Shown here piece after piece: positions 1 through 9,927 of a DNA stretch of 64,000 nt. Positions within the stretch are counted from its first letter, which is position 1. Every line of letters begins with the position of its first letter. Source of the DNA: Tenacibaculum sp. SG-28 (GTDB lineage Bacteria; Bacteroidota; Bacteroidia; Flavobacteriales; Flavobacteriaceae); NCBI RefSeq assembly GCF_002954385.1, contig NZ_MQVY01000002.1, positions 539,690 through 603,689 of the forward strand, given 5' to 3'. Made by a program: the position numbers and the translations under genes. The notes below the pieces were generated by a model that saw only the letters and a program-made list of their open reading frames with translations, was not told the origin of the DNA and did not search any database.

Positions 1-60
1 TGGCGCGTAAAGACCGTTGTTTTTTCGCGTTAGGTTGGTGTGTTTAGAGTGTTTATTCAT
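1..60 (-). CDS. Start of a further gene in the molybdenum cofactor operon, truncated by the window edge
   Basis: Only the first 20 codons are present, read leftward from an ATG at 58-60. That ATG overlaps the end of moaC by 8 bases (the moaC TAA is at 53-55), which suggests translational coupling. The visible N-terminus begins MNKHSKHTNL and is basic and polar, without a signal peptide. From the position in a moaA-moeA-moaC run I expect a molybdenum cofactor gene (nucleotidyltransferase, sulfur carrier or XdhC-like), but 20 residues do not allow an assignment. Confidence 0.55.
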   Translation of the reverse strand, partial: MNKHSKHTNLTRKNNGLYAP

Positions 61-535
61 CGTATTTTTTAATGTCAGATTTTCCACCTGTTTTTTCCAA
101 TAATCTAAGTTCTTCAATAACCATATCTTGATGTATGGCTTTACACATATCATAAATAGTTAAACAAGCAGCGGATGCGCCGGTAAGCGCTTCCATTTCA
201 ACTCCTGTTTTACCCTCTATAGTTACTTTACAATATATTTCTAAATGTGTTTTTGAAAGGATATCAATAGTAATATCCACTCCATTAATAAGTAATGGAT
301 GACACATAGGTATAATGTCTGAAGTTTTTTTAACCGCCTGAATTCCTGCAACAATTGCTGTTTGAAAAACAGGTCCCTTTTTAGTACTAATATCTGTACC
401 ACTAAAATTTTTAATAATATCTTCCCCCACAAACATTTTAGCTTTTGCAACTGCAATGCGCTTGGTTACTTTTTTATCCGAAACATCTACCATTTTTGGT
501 TGATTCTTATCGTTTATATGAGAAAAATTATTCAC
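53..535 (-). CDS. moaC: Cyclic pyranopterin monophosphate synthase MoaC
   Basis: 160 residues, the normal MoaC length. The family converts the cyclic GTP product of MoaA to cyclic pyranopterin monophosphate, the second half of step one of molybdenum cofactor synthesis, in the cytoplasm. Visible signatures are MCHP at residues 77-80, the GVEMEALTGAS block at 111-121, YDMCKA at 128-133 and the C-terminal GGKS lysine region near 150-153. It lies downstream of moeA on the same strand with a gap of 52 bases and overlaps the start of the next gene, so all belong to one operon led by moaA. No anomalies in the frame. Confidence 0.95.
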   Translation of the reverse strand: MNNFSHINDKNQPKMVDVSDKKVTKRIAVAKAKMFVGEDIIKNFSGTDISTKKGPVFQTAIVAGIQAVKKTSDIIPMCHPLLINGVDITIDILSKTHLEIYCKVTIEGKTGVEMEALTGASAACLTIYDMCKAIHQDMVIEELRLLEKTGGKSDIKKYDE

Positions 536-587
536 GTTTTCTGTTAATTAAGTTAGTACTATAAATTTTTGCTGTTTTGCAATCAGT

Positions 588-1816
588 TTAGTAGCAATCC
601 CGATAGGTGATTACTGGAAATACACTTCCTTCCTTAAATTCGGATGCTTCGGATTTTGGAATTTCTAAAAAACCATCTGCTTTCGTGAGATTTGCAAGAT
701 CTCCAGAACCGTTTCCTTTTACTGGCGTTGCTATCCAGTGTCCGTAACGATAGGCCAATTTTACTTGTAAAAAGTAGGTTAAATTTGGTTTAAACTGCAC
801 AGTTTCTTTGAGTATCGCAGTCTTTGTTTCGATAGTAACCCCATTCGAGGCAAAAAACCAGCTGTAAAAATAAACCATACAATTTACATAGGTTGAAATT
901 GGATTTCCAGGAAAAGCAAAAACAACAGTATTTTTAGTCTGTTCCTTTTTTTGGTAGTTGTTAAAGTACTACCAAACCAGAAAGGTTTTCCCGGTCGTTG
1001 CGAAACTCTGTGAAATTCTTTTCGAACGCCAAGTTCCTCTAAAACTTCGGGTAAAAAGTCATATTTTCCTTTACTAACAGCACCGCTAAAAAGAAGGGCA
1101 TCAAAGTCTACTAAGTATTGCCTAATTTTTTCTTTTAAGGTTTTTTTATCATCTGTAAGATGTGCAGTTTCTGCAGGTATATTTATTTTTTCTAGCAAAG
1201 AAACTAAGGTGTACACATTGCTTCTTCTGATTTGATGGTCAAGTGGCTTTTCGCTGACCTCCACCAACTCATTTCCAGTAGAAATCACAATTACTTTTGG
1301 AGTTTTGGCAACTTTTACAGTAGACTTTCCAACCGTAGCTATAATTCCTATTTCAGCTGGGGAAATAATTGTATTTTGTTGGATAAGAATACTTCCTTCT
1401 TCTTGGTCTGTGCCTTTTTTATGGATGTTTTGACCTTTATTAATAGTAGATACCCGTATTTTTGCCATCCCATTTTTTATTTCAACGTCCTCATAGCGAA
1501 CAACAGTATCTGTATTTTTAGGCAAGCTCGCACCTGTCATTACTTCATAACAATGTGCTGCATTATGCATGGTTTCCTGTTCGCTTCCTGCTGCCTGAAT
1601 TCCTGCAATTGGAAATTCACGAGTACCATTATTAAATTCGTGATAAACAATGGCAACACCATCCATAGCGACTCTATTAAAGGGAGGAAATGGTCTGTCT
1701 GCATAGATATTCTCTTTTAAAACTCTACCTACCGATTTTAAAAATGGAACCTCCTCAGAACCAAAATTTTCCGTATTCTTCAAAATTATGTCTTTCGCTG
1801 CTGCAACATCGATCAT
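588..1816 (-). CDS. moeA: Molybdopterin molybdenumtransferase MoeA, split by one frameshift
   Basis: Two adjoining reading frames together make a full MoeA of about 409 residues. The upstream frame (884-1816) has the N-terminal linker and MoCF domain, including PFPPFNRVAMDGVA near residues 42-55 and RPGKPFWFG. It then runs off at the T7 tract 946-952 (A7 on the coding strand). Restoring one base there continues directly into KNTVVFAFPGNPIST and the C-terminal domain (588-878 is its visible part). MoeA inserts molybdate into adenylylated molybdopterin. It sits between moaA and moaC. One missing base in a homopolymer is probably a read error rather than gene decay, because both halves are well conserved. 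Confidence 0.88.
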
Positions 1817-1856
1817 TGGCTAAAAGTTTACCTTATACGTTAAATAAAAAATAGTT

Positions 1857-2849
1857 TTACCCTCCAATGGTAGACATGCTCTCCGAAATTGCTCCGTTTT
1901 TTCTGTTAGCTTCTGCAATAAATCCATTTTTTGGTTTTTCCTTTACAAGAGATAAAAATAACGATTTCAAATCTTCGTTACTAGCGCCATTTCTTAAAAA
2001 ATCTCTAAGATTGAAAACTCCATCATCAAACAAACAGTTTTTAAACAAACCTGTGGCAGTAATTCGTATTCGATTACAGTCGTTACAAATGGTTCTTGTG
2101 AATGCTGGAATAATTCCAAGGTCGCCTTTAAAACCGGGAACTTTATAATTTTTAGAGGTAGACGATTTTGGTGTTTCAAGTTTTTTAATCTCAAATTCGG
2201 AGGCTATTTCTTTTAAAATTTTATCAAAGTTCCATACTTCCTCCATAGTGCGTTGCCCGTTTCCATTAAATGGCATTTCCTCAATGAACCTTACGGTCAG
2301 GTTTTTCTCTGCAGTTAGTCTCACAAAATCAGTAATTTCATTCGTATTAAAACCAGATTGCACCACGACGTTCAGTTTTAGGTGTAAATTGCTTTTCTCA
2401 AGTACCTCTAATACTTCGTAGACTTCTGAAAACACATCCCTACGTGTAATTTTTTTAAATTTTTCTGCATGTAAGCTATCAATACTTAAATTGATTGTCT
2501 TAATTTTAGGGAGGGCTTGAATTTTTTCGAGGTGTTTTTTAATTAAGGCGCCATTGGTGGTAATGTTTATGGCCTCTAATAAATCGTTATAAGAAAGCAT
2601 CTCTAAAAAGGAAATAAAGTCTTTTCTGACAAAGGGTTCCCCGCCTGTTAAACGCACTTTGTGTATCCCCAATTCTGTTAGTACTCTAACGATTCGATAC
2701 ATTTCTTTGAACGTCAGGAGTTCCTCTCTTGCAACAATAGGAATTCCGTGTGCAGGCATGCAATATTGGCATCGAAGATTACACCGATCTGTAACTGCTA
2801 AGCGAACATAATTAATTTCACGTCCAAAACGATCTACGAGTTTCTGCAT
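1857..2849 (-). CDS. moaA: GTP 3',8-cyclase MoaA (radical SAM)
   Basis: 330 residues, normal for MoaA. The N-terminal radical SAM cluster ligands are C23, C27 and C30 in DRCNLRCQYC, followed by RLTGGEPFVR. The C-terminal second 4Fe-4S site is seen in ICNDCNRIRIT and the following FKNCLFDDG. The chain ends in the GG dipeptide needed for activity in characterised MoaA. It starts molybdenum cofactor synthesis by cyclising GTP, handing its product to MoaC encoded two genes downstream. As the first gene of the minus-strand run, it is preceded at 2854-2861 by a TACCTTTG -7-type box, putting the transcript start almost at the ATG. Confidence 0.96.
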   Translation of the reverse strand: MQKLVDRFGREINYVRLAVTDRCNLRCQYCMPAHGIPIVAREELLTFKEMYRIVRVLTELGIHKVRLTGGEPFVRKDFISFLEMLSYNDLLEAINITTNGALIKKHLEKIQALPKIKTINLSIDSLHAEKFKKITRRDVFSEVYEVLEVLEKSNLHLKLNVVVQSGFNTNEITDFVRLTAEKNLTVRFIEEMPFNGNGQRTMEEVWNFDKILKEIASEFEIKKLETPKSSTSKNYKVPGFKGDLGIIPAFTRTICNDCNRIRITATGLFKNCLFDDGVFNLRDFLRNGASNEDLKSLFLSLVKEKPKNGFIAEANRKNGAISESMSTIGG

Positions 2850-2853
2850 CTAA

Positions 2854-2861
2854 CAAAGGTA
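2854..2861 (-). promoter_or_regulatory. Candidate Bacteroidota -7 box for the moaA operon
   Basis: On the minus strand this reads TACCTTTG, matching the known flavobacterial TAnnTTTG -7 element. It ends only about 5 bases before the moaA ATG, so the mRNA would be nearly leaderless. I see no convincing TTG -33 element at the usual spacing. Confidence 0.35.
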
Positions 2862-2922
2862 CACATTTACAGAAATAGATGTATGTAGCTGTTGTTAAAT
2901 AAACCCAAAAGCTTGGGTATCC

Positions 2923-4689
2923 TTAAATAATTTCCATCTTTTTCATTAAAAACGAAGCATTCATATTTTTGCAAACTCCTCGCTTCATAATATAATCAAA
3001 GTGAAGTTCATCAGCGATAATTTCTGCATCAAAATAATAGTTTTCAATAGCCTCATAAGAGGCTGCTAAAGTACATAAGCTTACGTCGTGTGTGGCAATA
3101 ATACCAGTAGCAGTTGTCTTATTTAATTTTTCTATAAATTTTTTAGAGCCTGTGGCTTTGTCTTTGCTATTTGTTCCTTTTAAAATTTCATCTAAAACAA
3201 CAAAATATCGTGCTGAGCCAATCTGGTCTACTATCATTTTTAGACGTTTTAGTTCCGAATAAAAATAGGATGTCTCCTCAGACAAAGAATCAGATGTTCG
3301 CATACTTGTTATTAATTGTATTGGCGAATAAGAAAAATGACTGGCACAAACTGGCAAGCCGCAATTTGCCATCATTATGGAAAGTGAAATGGTTCTCAAA
3401 AACGTACTTTTTCCTGCCATATTTGCTCCCGTTACAATAAAAAATTGTTCTTGTTGTATACAGAAATCATTCGTTACTCTTTTATTTGGAGCTAGTAATG
3501 GGTGACCTAGTTCCTTGGCATTTAGCAACATATTGGAAGCAAAAGTTTTAGGATAACTATAGTCGGGGTGGTTGAATGCAAAATTAGCAAGTGAATTTTG
3601 TGCATCGAAAAAACTAACCACGGCAAACCATTGAGAGACTGTTTTTTATGAGTATTTATCCATTTTTCCGTGCGAAGGGCATTAGTAATATCCCATAAAA
3701 ATAATCCATTACCGAGAATAGCGATTACGATGTTATTTCGTTGGTCAAAGGCATCTAATATTTTGGAGAACCTTTTGAATATATCCGATGCTTTTTCTTC
3801 TTTTGTTTCGATTTCTCTTTGTTTTTCTTGAAGTAAATCACTAGTAAAATTTTCGTTTTCAATCTGTTCTAATAGTGTATAATATTGTTTGAAAAGCGCT
3901 TTTGCTGAACTTGAATTTGTGTATATTTCCTGTGTTTTTTTAAGATTAAACCCAGTCACAAACAACCCAAAGAAAAACCAATATAAAACCAATTGCAATG
4001 GAATTATATGCAAAAAAAGTAGTCCAATTAAGACGATAGATAACAAAGAAAACACAATGGTAATTGGAAGCAAATAAGTTGGAAGTTTGCTTTGGTAATT
4101 TTGCATCCATACAACTGTAGAAGCGCTTCCTTTTTTATTCGTTAGCAAACTTTCTAATGCAGAAAAATGCTGTCTCCAATCTATTTTATCTTTTAGTTCT
4201 TTTATGGAGTCCTGTTTTTTTTCAATAGCATCAATATCATTACTTGTTAAAAGGTTTGCCAACACCTTTTTCCCATCGGTAGTGACGGTTCTGTTGAGGT
4301 ATTGAAAAAGAACCTTTTCCAAATAAGTCAATATCGTTACTAAAAGCGTGTTTCGAATTTTTAAACGCTATTCCAGAATCAAGTTGCGTAAAATTTCCAT
4401 GCAACACTTCAATTTCAACTTTATTGATTGCTATTTTTGTTTGAATCAGATGTAATTGCCTTTTTAAACGTTGGTGAAAAATCACCAATCCTATAAAAAA
4501 AACAAAACCAAAAAAGCCGAGTGTAATGGGTAAATTTTCATACTGAAATGTGAAATATATACCCAGAGAAACAAGAATAAAAACGAAAAAACGCATGGTT
4601 CGAATACCAGTGATTTTTTTACGAAGCCTTCTTTTTTCGTTTTCTAGTTCATCAAGATTAAATTTGTATTGGTCTATAGGTTTCTGCAT
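2923..4689 (-). CDS. Membrane-anchored MutS-family ATPase, split by two frameshifts
   Basis: Three overlapping frames (4240-4689, 3522-4331, 2923-3621) together give one protein of about 588 residues. The N-terminal part has two membrane segments, the middle part two more, and the C-terminal part is a MutS-type ATPase with Walker A GANMAGKST, a TSDSLSEETSYF signature and Walker B FVVLDEILKGTNSKDK. The first break lies at the A5 tract 4305-4309 (FGKGSF continues as FQYLNRT). The second lies at the T6 tract 3642-3647, where one added base joins NTHKK to VSQWFAVVSFFDAQNSL. This Bacteroidota family is annotated as MutS-related but lacks the mismatch-binding domain; its role is unknown. Both breaks are probably read errors. 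Confidence 0.82.
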
Positions 4690-4761
4690 TTCATATCTAT
4701 AAATAAGTATAAAAATAAGCTATTTCACTTTATTTTTTTGATAAAATTGTATTTTCGTAAT

Positions 4762-6552
4762 ATGCCAACAACTCTAGATCTTCAAGTTAAAACACTACCA
4801 AATTCTCCTGGTGTCTATCAATATTTTGACAAGAATGATATCGTAATTTATGTAGGTAAAGCAAAAGATTTAAAAAAGAGAGTTTCTTCCTATTTTACTA
4901 AAAATCACGAGCAAGGCAAAACAAGAATTTTAGTAAAAAAAATAGTTCGTATTGAGCATGTGGTTGTCGATACGGAAACGGATGCTTTATTACTCGAAAA
5001 TAACTTGATAAAAAAATACCAGCCGAGGTATAACGTTTTACTGAAAGATGATAAATCTTACCCATGGATTTGTATAAAAAAAGAACGTTTTCCAAGAATA
5101 TTTTCTACTAGGAGAGTAATTAAAGATGGTTCGGAATATTTCGGACCCTTCACCAATGTAAAAACAGTAAGTTCACTTTTAGGCTTGATCAAGGAATTAT
5201 ATCCTTTGCGAACATGTAACTATGATTTACAGGAGGTCAAAATTAACGCCGACAAGTATAAAGTATGTTTAGAATATCATTTGGGAAACTGTAAAGGCGC
5301 ATGTGAAGGTTTACAATCGGAGGAAAATTACACTAAAGATATCAAAGCTATTCGAAATATACTGAAAGGGAATTTTAAAGAGAGTTTGGCTATTTTTAGC
5401 CAGATGATGCATGATTTCGCTGTAGAGATGAAGTTTGAAGAGGCCCAAAAAATCAAAGATAAGTTGGATTCCTTAAAGCACTACCAAGCAAAATCTACTA
5501 TTGTTAATCCAGCCATAAATAACGTAGACGTTTTTTCTATTACTTCAGACGAATCGCACGGTTATGCTAATTTTTTCAAAATAATGAATGGCGCAATTGT
5601 GCAGTCTTACACCACAGAGATTAAAAAGAAATTAGAAGAATCTGATAAAGAACTGCTAGAGCTTTTTATTGTGGAAACAAGAAGAAGGTTTACTTCTTTA
5701 TCCAGGGAAATTTATGTTCCTTTTGCAGTCGATTTAGGAAACGACGTAAAGGTAATTGTACCGAAGCTAGGAGATAAAAAGCGAATTGTCGATTTATCCT
5801 TAAGAAATGCTAAATACTACCGTCAAGAACAATTCAAACAAATAAAAATAGTAGACCCTGAACGGCATGTGTCGAGAATTATGGCTCAGATGCAGAAAGA
5901 TTTGCGCCTGCACAAAGAGCCCAGACACATAGAGTGTTTCGATAACTCAAACATACAAGGAAGTAACCCAGTAGCAGCATGTGTGGTCTTTAGAGATGGA
6001 AAACCAAGTAAAAAAGAATACCGTCATTTCAACATTAAAACAGTAGAGGGTCCGGATGATTTTGCTTCTATGGAAGAAGTTGTTTACAGGAGGTACAAAA
6101 GACTCCTAGAAGAAGAAAAACCACTTCCGCAACTCATTGTTATCGACGGAGGAAAAGGGCAATTGTCTTCTTCTTTAAAAAGTTTAGATGCATTGGGTTT
6201 ACGAGGTAAAATTGCTATCATTGGTATTGCAAAGCGTTTGGAAGAAATTTATTATCCAGAAGATAGTGTTCCTTTGTATTTAGATAAAAAGTCAGAGACT
6301 TTAAAAATAATTCAGTATTTACGAAATGAAGCCCATCGCTTTGGTATTACTTTTCATAGAAACAAAAGAAGTAAGGCTGCTATACAATCCGAATTAGAAC
6401 AGATACCTTCCATAGGAAAACAGACCATTACAAACTTGCTGCGGACCTTTAAATCTGTAAAACGAGTTAAAGCAGCGAGTTTAGAAGAATTAAAAGCAGT
6501 AGTAAATCACGCAAGAGCCCAAAAAATATACCAATATTACCACAAAGAATAA
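4762..6552 (+). CDS. uvrC: Excinuclease ABC subunit C
   Basis: I choose the ATG at 4762 (MPTTLDLQ..., 596 residues) over an upstream start at 4669, because the family begins just before the GIY-YIG domain and the extra 31 residues overlap the divergent gene. The N-terminal nuclease has NSPGVYQYF and VIYVGKAKDLKKR. A UVR motif follows (FEEAQKIKDKL), then the RNase H-like 5' nuclease (ECFDNSNIQGSNPVA, VIDGGKGQL) and helix-hairpin-helix DNA binding (IPSIGKQTITNLLRTF). UvrC makes both incisions in nucleotide excision repair. The downstream patatin gene starts 2 bases after the stop, so the two are probably cotranscribed. Confidence 0.97.
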   Translation: MPTTLDLQVKTLPNSPGVYQYFDKNDIVIYVGKAKDLKKRVSSYFTKNHEQGKTRILVKKIVRIEHVVVDTETDALLLENNLIKKYQPRYNVLLKDDKSYPWICIKKERFPRIFSTRRVIKDGSEYFGPFTNVKTVSSLLGLIKELYPLRTCNYDLQEVKINADKYKVCLEYHLGNCKGACEGLQSEENYTKDIKAIRNILKGNFKESLAIFSQMMHDFAVEMKFEEAQKIKDKLDSLKHYQAKSTIVNPAINNVDVFSITSDESHGYANFFKIMNGAIVQSYTTEIKKKLEESDKELLELFIVETRRRFTSLSREIYVPFAVDLGNDVKVIVPKLGDKKRIVDLSLRNAKYYRQEQFKQIKIVDPERHVSRIMAQMQKDLRLHKEPRHIECFDNSNIQGSNPVAACVVFRDGKPSKKEYRHFNIKTVEGPDDFASMEEVVYRRYKRLLEEEKPLPQLIVIDGGKGQLSSSLKSLDALGLRGKIAIIGIAKRLEEIYYPEDSVPLYLDKKSETLKIIQYLRNEAHRFGITFHRNKRSKAAIQSELEQIPSIGKQTITNLLRTFKSVKRVKAASLEELKAVVNHARAQKIYQYYHKE

Positions 6553-6554
6553 CC

Positions 6555-8759
6555 ATGAAAAATACCTTCTTATTTTTTTTATTTCTTCCGTTTTTTATGG
6601 TTTCCCAAGAGCAACCCAAAGTAGGACTTGTGCTAAGTGGTGGCGGAGCCAAAGGATTTGCCCATATTGGGGTGTTAAAAGAGATAGAAAAAGCCGGTAT
6701 ACAAGTTGATTATATTGGCGGTACTAGTATGGGAGCTATCATAGGGGGCTTATATGCTTCTGGCTATTCTCCTAATCAAATTGAAAAAATCATGGAAGAG
6801 GTGGATTTTATGTCCTTGATTCAAGATAAAGTAGATCGAAATTTAAAACCTTTTTTCATGAAACAAGTCGGAGAGAAGTATGCTGTTACTCTTCCTATAA
6901 GAAAAGGTAAGATTAGTCTTCCTCTAGGACTGTCGAAAGGTCAGAACATTCTAAATTTTTTAACTGTTCTTTTAGCAGAGGTCGATGCAGTAGATGATTT
7001 TACCAAACTCCCTATTCCCTTTTTCTGTATTACCACCGATATAGAAACAGGTAAAGAAGTTGTAGTTGAAAGCGGTTCACTTCCATTGGCTATGCGAGCT
7101 AGTGGTGCTTTTCCCTCACTACTAAACCCTGTAGAGATTGATGGAAAATTAATGGTAGATGGCGGGGTGGTTAATAATTTTCCAGTGGATATAATGCTAC
7201 AGAAAGATGTAGATATTATAATCGGAGTAAATGTGCAGGGAAAGCTTCTAAAGCGTGATAAATTAACCTCTGTGGCCTCTTTATTGCTGCAGATTATTAA
7301 TTTTCAGATGTATGAGAAAGAAGACAAACACGTAGAATTATTAGATGTTTCTTTACGTCCAAATATTAAAAATTATGGTGTATTGTCTTTTAACAAAGGG
7401 AAAAAGATTTTAGAAGAGGGCCAAATAGTAGCCCAGCCTTATGAAAAAACATTTGATAGTATCGCTAGGTTGCAAACCATAAAGAAAAGGAGAAAACTAA
7501 TCTCTGGAAAAGAAACGTTTTTCAAATTAAATGGTATTGTTATTGAAGGAAACCAACAATACACGGAAAACTATATTTTAGGAAAAATGCATTTGGAGCA
7601 AAATGATAATGTTTCCTATAAAATGATAGCAGACAAAATTAGTGCCTTAACAGCTACCAATAATTTTAATAGAATTGACTATTACGTCACCAATTATGAC
7701 AATAGGCATGTACTGCATTTAAAAGTTAAAGAAGAAAAAATAAACACCTTCCTTCAATTAGGGGTACATTATGATTTATTGTACGAAACTGCAGCTCTAG
7801 TTAATTACGAACATAAGAATTTACTATTTAAAAACGATGAACTCTCTATCGATTTGGCAATTGGAGATAGAGTTCGCTATGATGTAAATTATTTTATAGA
7901 CAACGGTTTGGCACCTAGTTATGGTTTCGAGGCAAGATATAATTACTTTAGGGAGGCCTTTAGATTTATAGACAATGAAAATTTTGACGATATCAATATA
8001 AAACACAGGGACTTTACCAATGCAGTATACCTACAAACTACACTTAATGAAATTTCTGCTTTTGGATTTGATTTCCAACACAAGCACCTTAAAATCGTGT
8101 CCGATACTTTTTTAACCAACAACCTGGAGACCACATTTGACGATAGTAATTATTTAAGTGTAGGTGCTTTTTTAAAAATAGACACCTATGATAAAAGCGT
8201 TTATCCTACTAGTGGTTTTTTTGCAGATTTTGGTTTCCAATGGTATTTTTGGTCGGATAGAGATAAAGATTTGAATTCGTTTTCAAGTTTCGCCAAAGAG
8301 TTTCGACAATTCTCACAATTAACAGGAACATTTGGCGCAGCAAAAACGTTTTATGATAAACTAACTCTACATTCCATTTCCGACATTGGATATACTTTGG
8401 GTACTGTAGAGTCTGAGATATTTGATTTTAGACTTGGAGGCTACAATAAAAACTACATTAACAATTTTATTCGATTTTATGGTTATGAAATAGGAGCTTT
8501 GCGAGAGCAATCTTTTATAAAAACCGAATTTGATGTTAGGTATAACGTATACCGAAACCATCATGCCATATTTATAGCCAATTATGCTAGAGTAGATAGC
8601 GATATTTTGAAGAACGGAAAATTATTCACAAACATAAAATCTGGATATGCATTGGGCTATGGTTTAGATACATTTATAGGGCCTATAGAGTTAAAATATT
8701 CTTGGTCTCCAGATACAAACGATGGGATTTGGTTGTTTAATTTAGGTTTTTGGTTTTAA
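6555..8759 (+). CDS. Patatin-like phospholipase with POTRA and outer-membrane barrel
   Basis: 734 residues. A signal peptide (about 1-18) is followed by a patatin domain with the oxyanion GGGAKG at 29-34, nucleophile Ser58 in GTSMG and catalytic Asp202 in DGGV. After about residue 320 comes a POTRA-like stretch (FKLNGIVIEGNQQYTENYIL) and a long beta-strand-rich C-terminus ending in the aromatic residues LGFWF, as in Omp85/BamA-type barrels. This is the architecture of the PlpD group of autotransported (type Vd-like) lipases. It probably sits in the outer membrane with the lipase at the surface or periplasm. Substrate unknown. It follows uvrC by 2 bases and converges with the histidine kinase gene. 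Confidence 0.9.
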   Translation: MKNTFLFFLFLPFFMVSQEQPKVGLVLSGGGAKGFAHIGVLKEIEKAGIQVDYIGGTSMGAIIGGLYASGYSPNQIEKIMEEVDFMSLIQDKVDRNLKPFFMKQVGEKYAVTLPIRKGKISLPLGLSKGQNILNFLTVLLAEVDAVDDFTKLPIPFFCITTDIETGKEVVVESGSLPLAMRASGAFPSLLNPVEIDGKLMVDGGVVNNFPVDIMLQKDVDIIIGVNVQGKLLKRDKLTSVASLLLQIINFQMYEKEDKHVELLDVSLRPNIKNYGVLSFNKGKKILEEGQIVAQPYEKTFDSIARLQTIKKRRKLISGKETFFKLNGIVIEGNQQYTENYILGKMHLEQNDNVSYKMIADKISALTATNNFNRIDYYVTNYDNRHVLHLKVKEEKINTFLQLGVHYDLLYETAALVNYEHKNLLFKNDELSIDLAIGDRVRYDVNYFIDNGLAPSYGFEARYNYFREAFRFIDNENFDDINIKHRDFTNAVYLQTTLNEISAFGFDFQHKHLKIVSDTFLTNNLETTFDDSNYLSVGAFLKIDTYDKSVYPTSGFFADFGFQWYFWSDRDKDLNSFSSFAKEFRQFSQLTGTFGAAKTFYDKLTLHSISDIGYTLGTVESEIFDFRLGGYNKNYINNFIRFYGYEIGALREQSFIKTEFDVRYNVYRNHHAIFIANYARVDSDILKNGKLFTNIKSGYALGYGLDTFIGPIELKYSWSPDTNDGIWLFNLGFWF

Positions 8760-8765
8760 ACTCTA

Positions 8766-9806
8766 TTACATTGCCTTTTCTAACGTAAAAGAAAATTCAG
8801 TACCTTCTCCAAACTTACTTTTTAGTAAAATAGTTTCATTATGAGCTTCTATAATGTGTTTTACAATTGATAATCCAAGCCCTGAACCCCCTTGTTCTCT
8901 TGAACGACTTTGATCCACGCGATAAAATCGTTCAAACAAACGAGATAGATGTTCTTGTTTGATACCCTCCCCATTGTCACTTACTCTGATGATAAATTTC
9001 GAGGAATTATAGTTTTCGACCCGAACCGTTGTAATTCCTCCAACCTTTCCGTACTTTATTGAGTTTACTATTAAATTAATAAGAACTTGTTCAATGCGCT
9101 CAATATCTCCTTTTACAAAAAGTGGAAATTCGTATATTTTATCAAATTTCAATATGATATTTCGCTTTTTTGCTTTCATTTCGAAAAGGTCAAAAACATT
9201 CTGGATTACCTCCAAAATATTGAAAGTTTCTATATTCATTTTCATTCCATCGGTCTCTAGTTTAGCAATCATGTCTAAATCTTTAATGATGGAAGTCAAT
9301 CGTTCTACCCCTTTACTTGCACGTTCGAGATATTTCGTGCGAATTTTTTTGTCTTCTGCAGCACCTTCTATCAAGGTTAAAATATAACCTTGAACCGTAA
9401 ATAAAGGTGTTTTTAATTCGTGTGCAACGTTACCCAAAAAATCCCTTCTAAAGGAATCTCTTTGCATTAGATTTGTAATTTCTTCACTTTTTCCTTCAAC
9501 GTATTCTTTTACTGTCTTAGTTAGTGCCTCCACATCAGTGGTTACTTTTTTCTTTTTAATATCGTTAATGTCTAAAATAGAAATGTCTTCATATAGTTTC
9601 TTTATTCTTTGGTATATAAAGCGCTCTGCTCTAAACTGTATCACAAAAAATGAAATTATAAATATAGAAATAGCAAAAATTACTACAGTAAATACACCCA
9701 AAGAATCAAATAAAAATACATAATAAAATACTGCAAAAATCGCTGAAACTAGGGTCACGTATAATGCTGACCATAAAGCATAGGTGTATGTTTTTTTTAT
9801 TTTCAT
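8766..9806 (-). CDS. Sensor histidine kinase, PhoR type
   Basis: 346 residues with two membrane segments (about 10-32 and 37-57) and almost no periplasmic loop. A HisKA dimerisation domain follows with phospho-acceptor His129 in NVAHELKTP, then HATPase_c with N-, G1 (DNGEGI) and G2 (GGSGLGLSIV) boxes. It lies 121 bases downstream of a PhoB-like response regulator on the same strand, so they form a cognate pair. The short sensor region suggests intramembrane sensing or partner-dependent sensing (as with PhoU/Pst), but no phosphate genes are in the window, so the phosphate link is only by resemblance. Confidence 0.92.
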   Translation of the reverse strand: MKIKKTYTYALWSALYVTLVSAIFAVFYYVFLFDSLGVFTVVIFAISIFIISFFVIQFRAERFIYQRIKKLYEDISILDINDIKKKKVTTDVEALTKTVKEYVEGKSEEITNLMQRDSFRRDFLGNVAHELKTPLFTVQGYILTLIEGAAEDKKIRTKYLERASKGVERLTSIIKDLDMIAKLETDGMKMNIETFNILEVIQNVFDLFEMKAKKRNIILKFDKIYEFPLFVKGDIERIEQVLINLIVNSIKYGKVGGITTVRVENYNSSKFIIRVSDNGEGIKQEHLSRLFERFYRVDQSRSREQGGSGLGLSIVKHIIEAHNETILLKSKFGEGTEFSFTLEKAM

Positions 9807-9927
9807 TGTGATTATTTAAGTCTTTGGCAATGTAATTATTCTAGCCCAATAATTTTGTTTCTTGTTTAAATGAAAGAAGATTGCACTTTGCAATCTACTT
9901 TACTGTATTTCATATACATTATTAAAA

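Noticed and set aside
9094..9387. 97-residue plus-strand ORF inside the PhoR-type kinase
   Set aside because: Shadow frame of a well-supported kinase gene.
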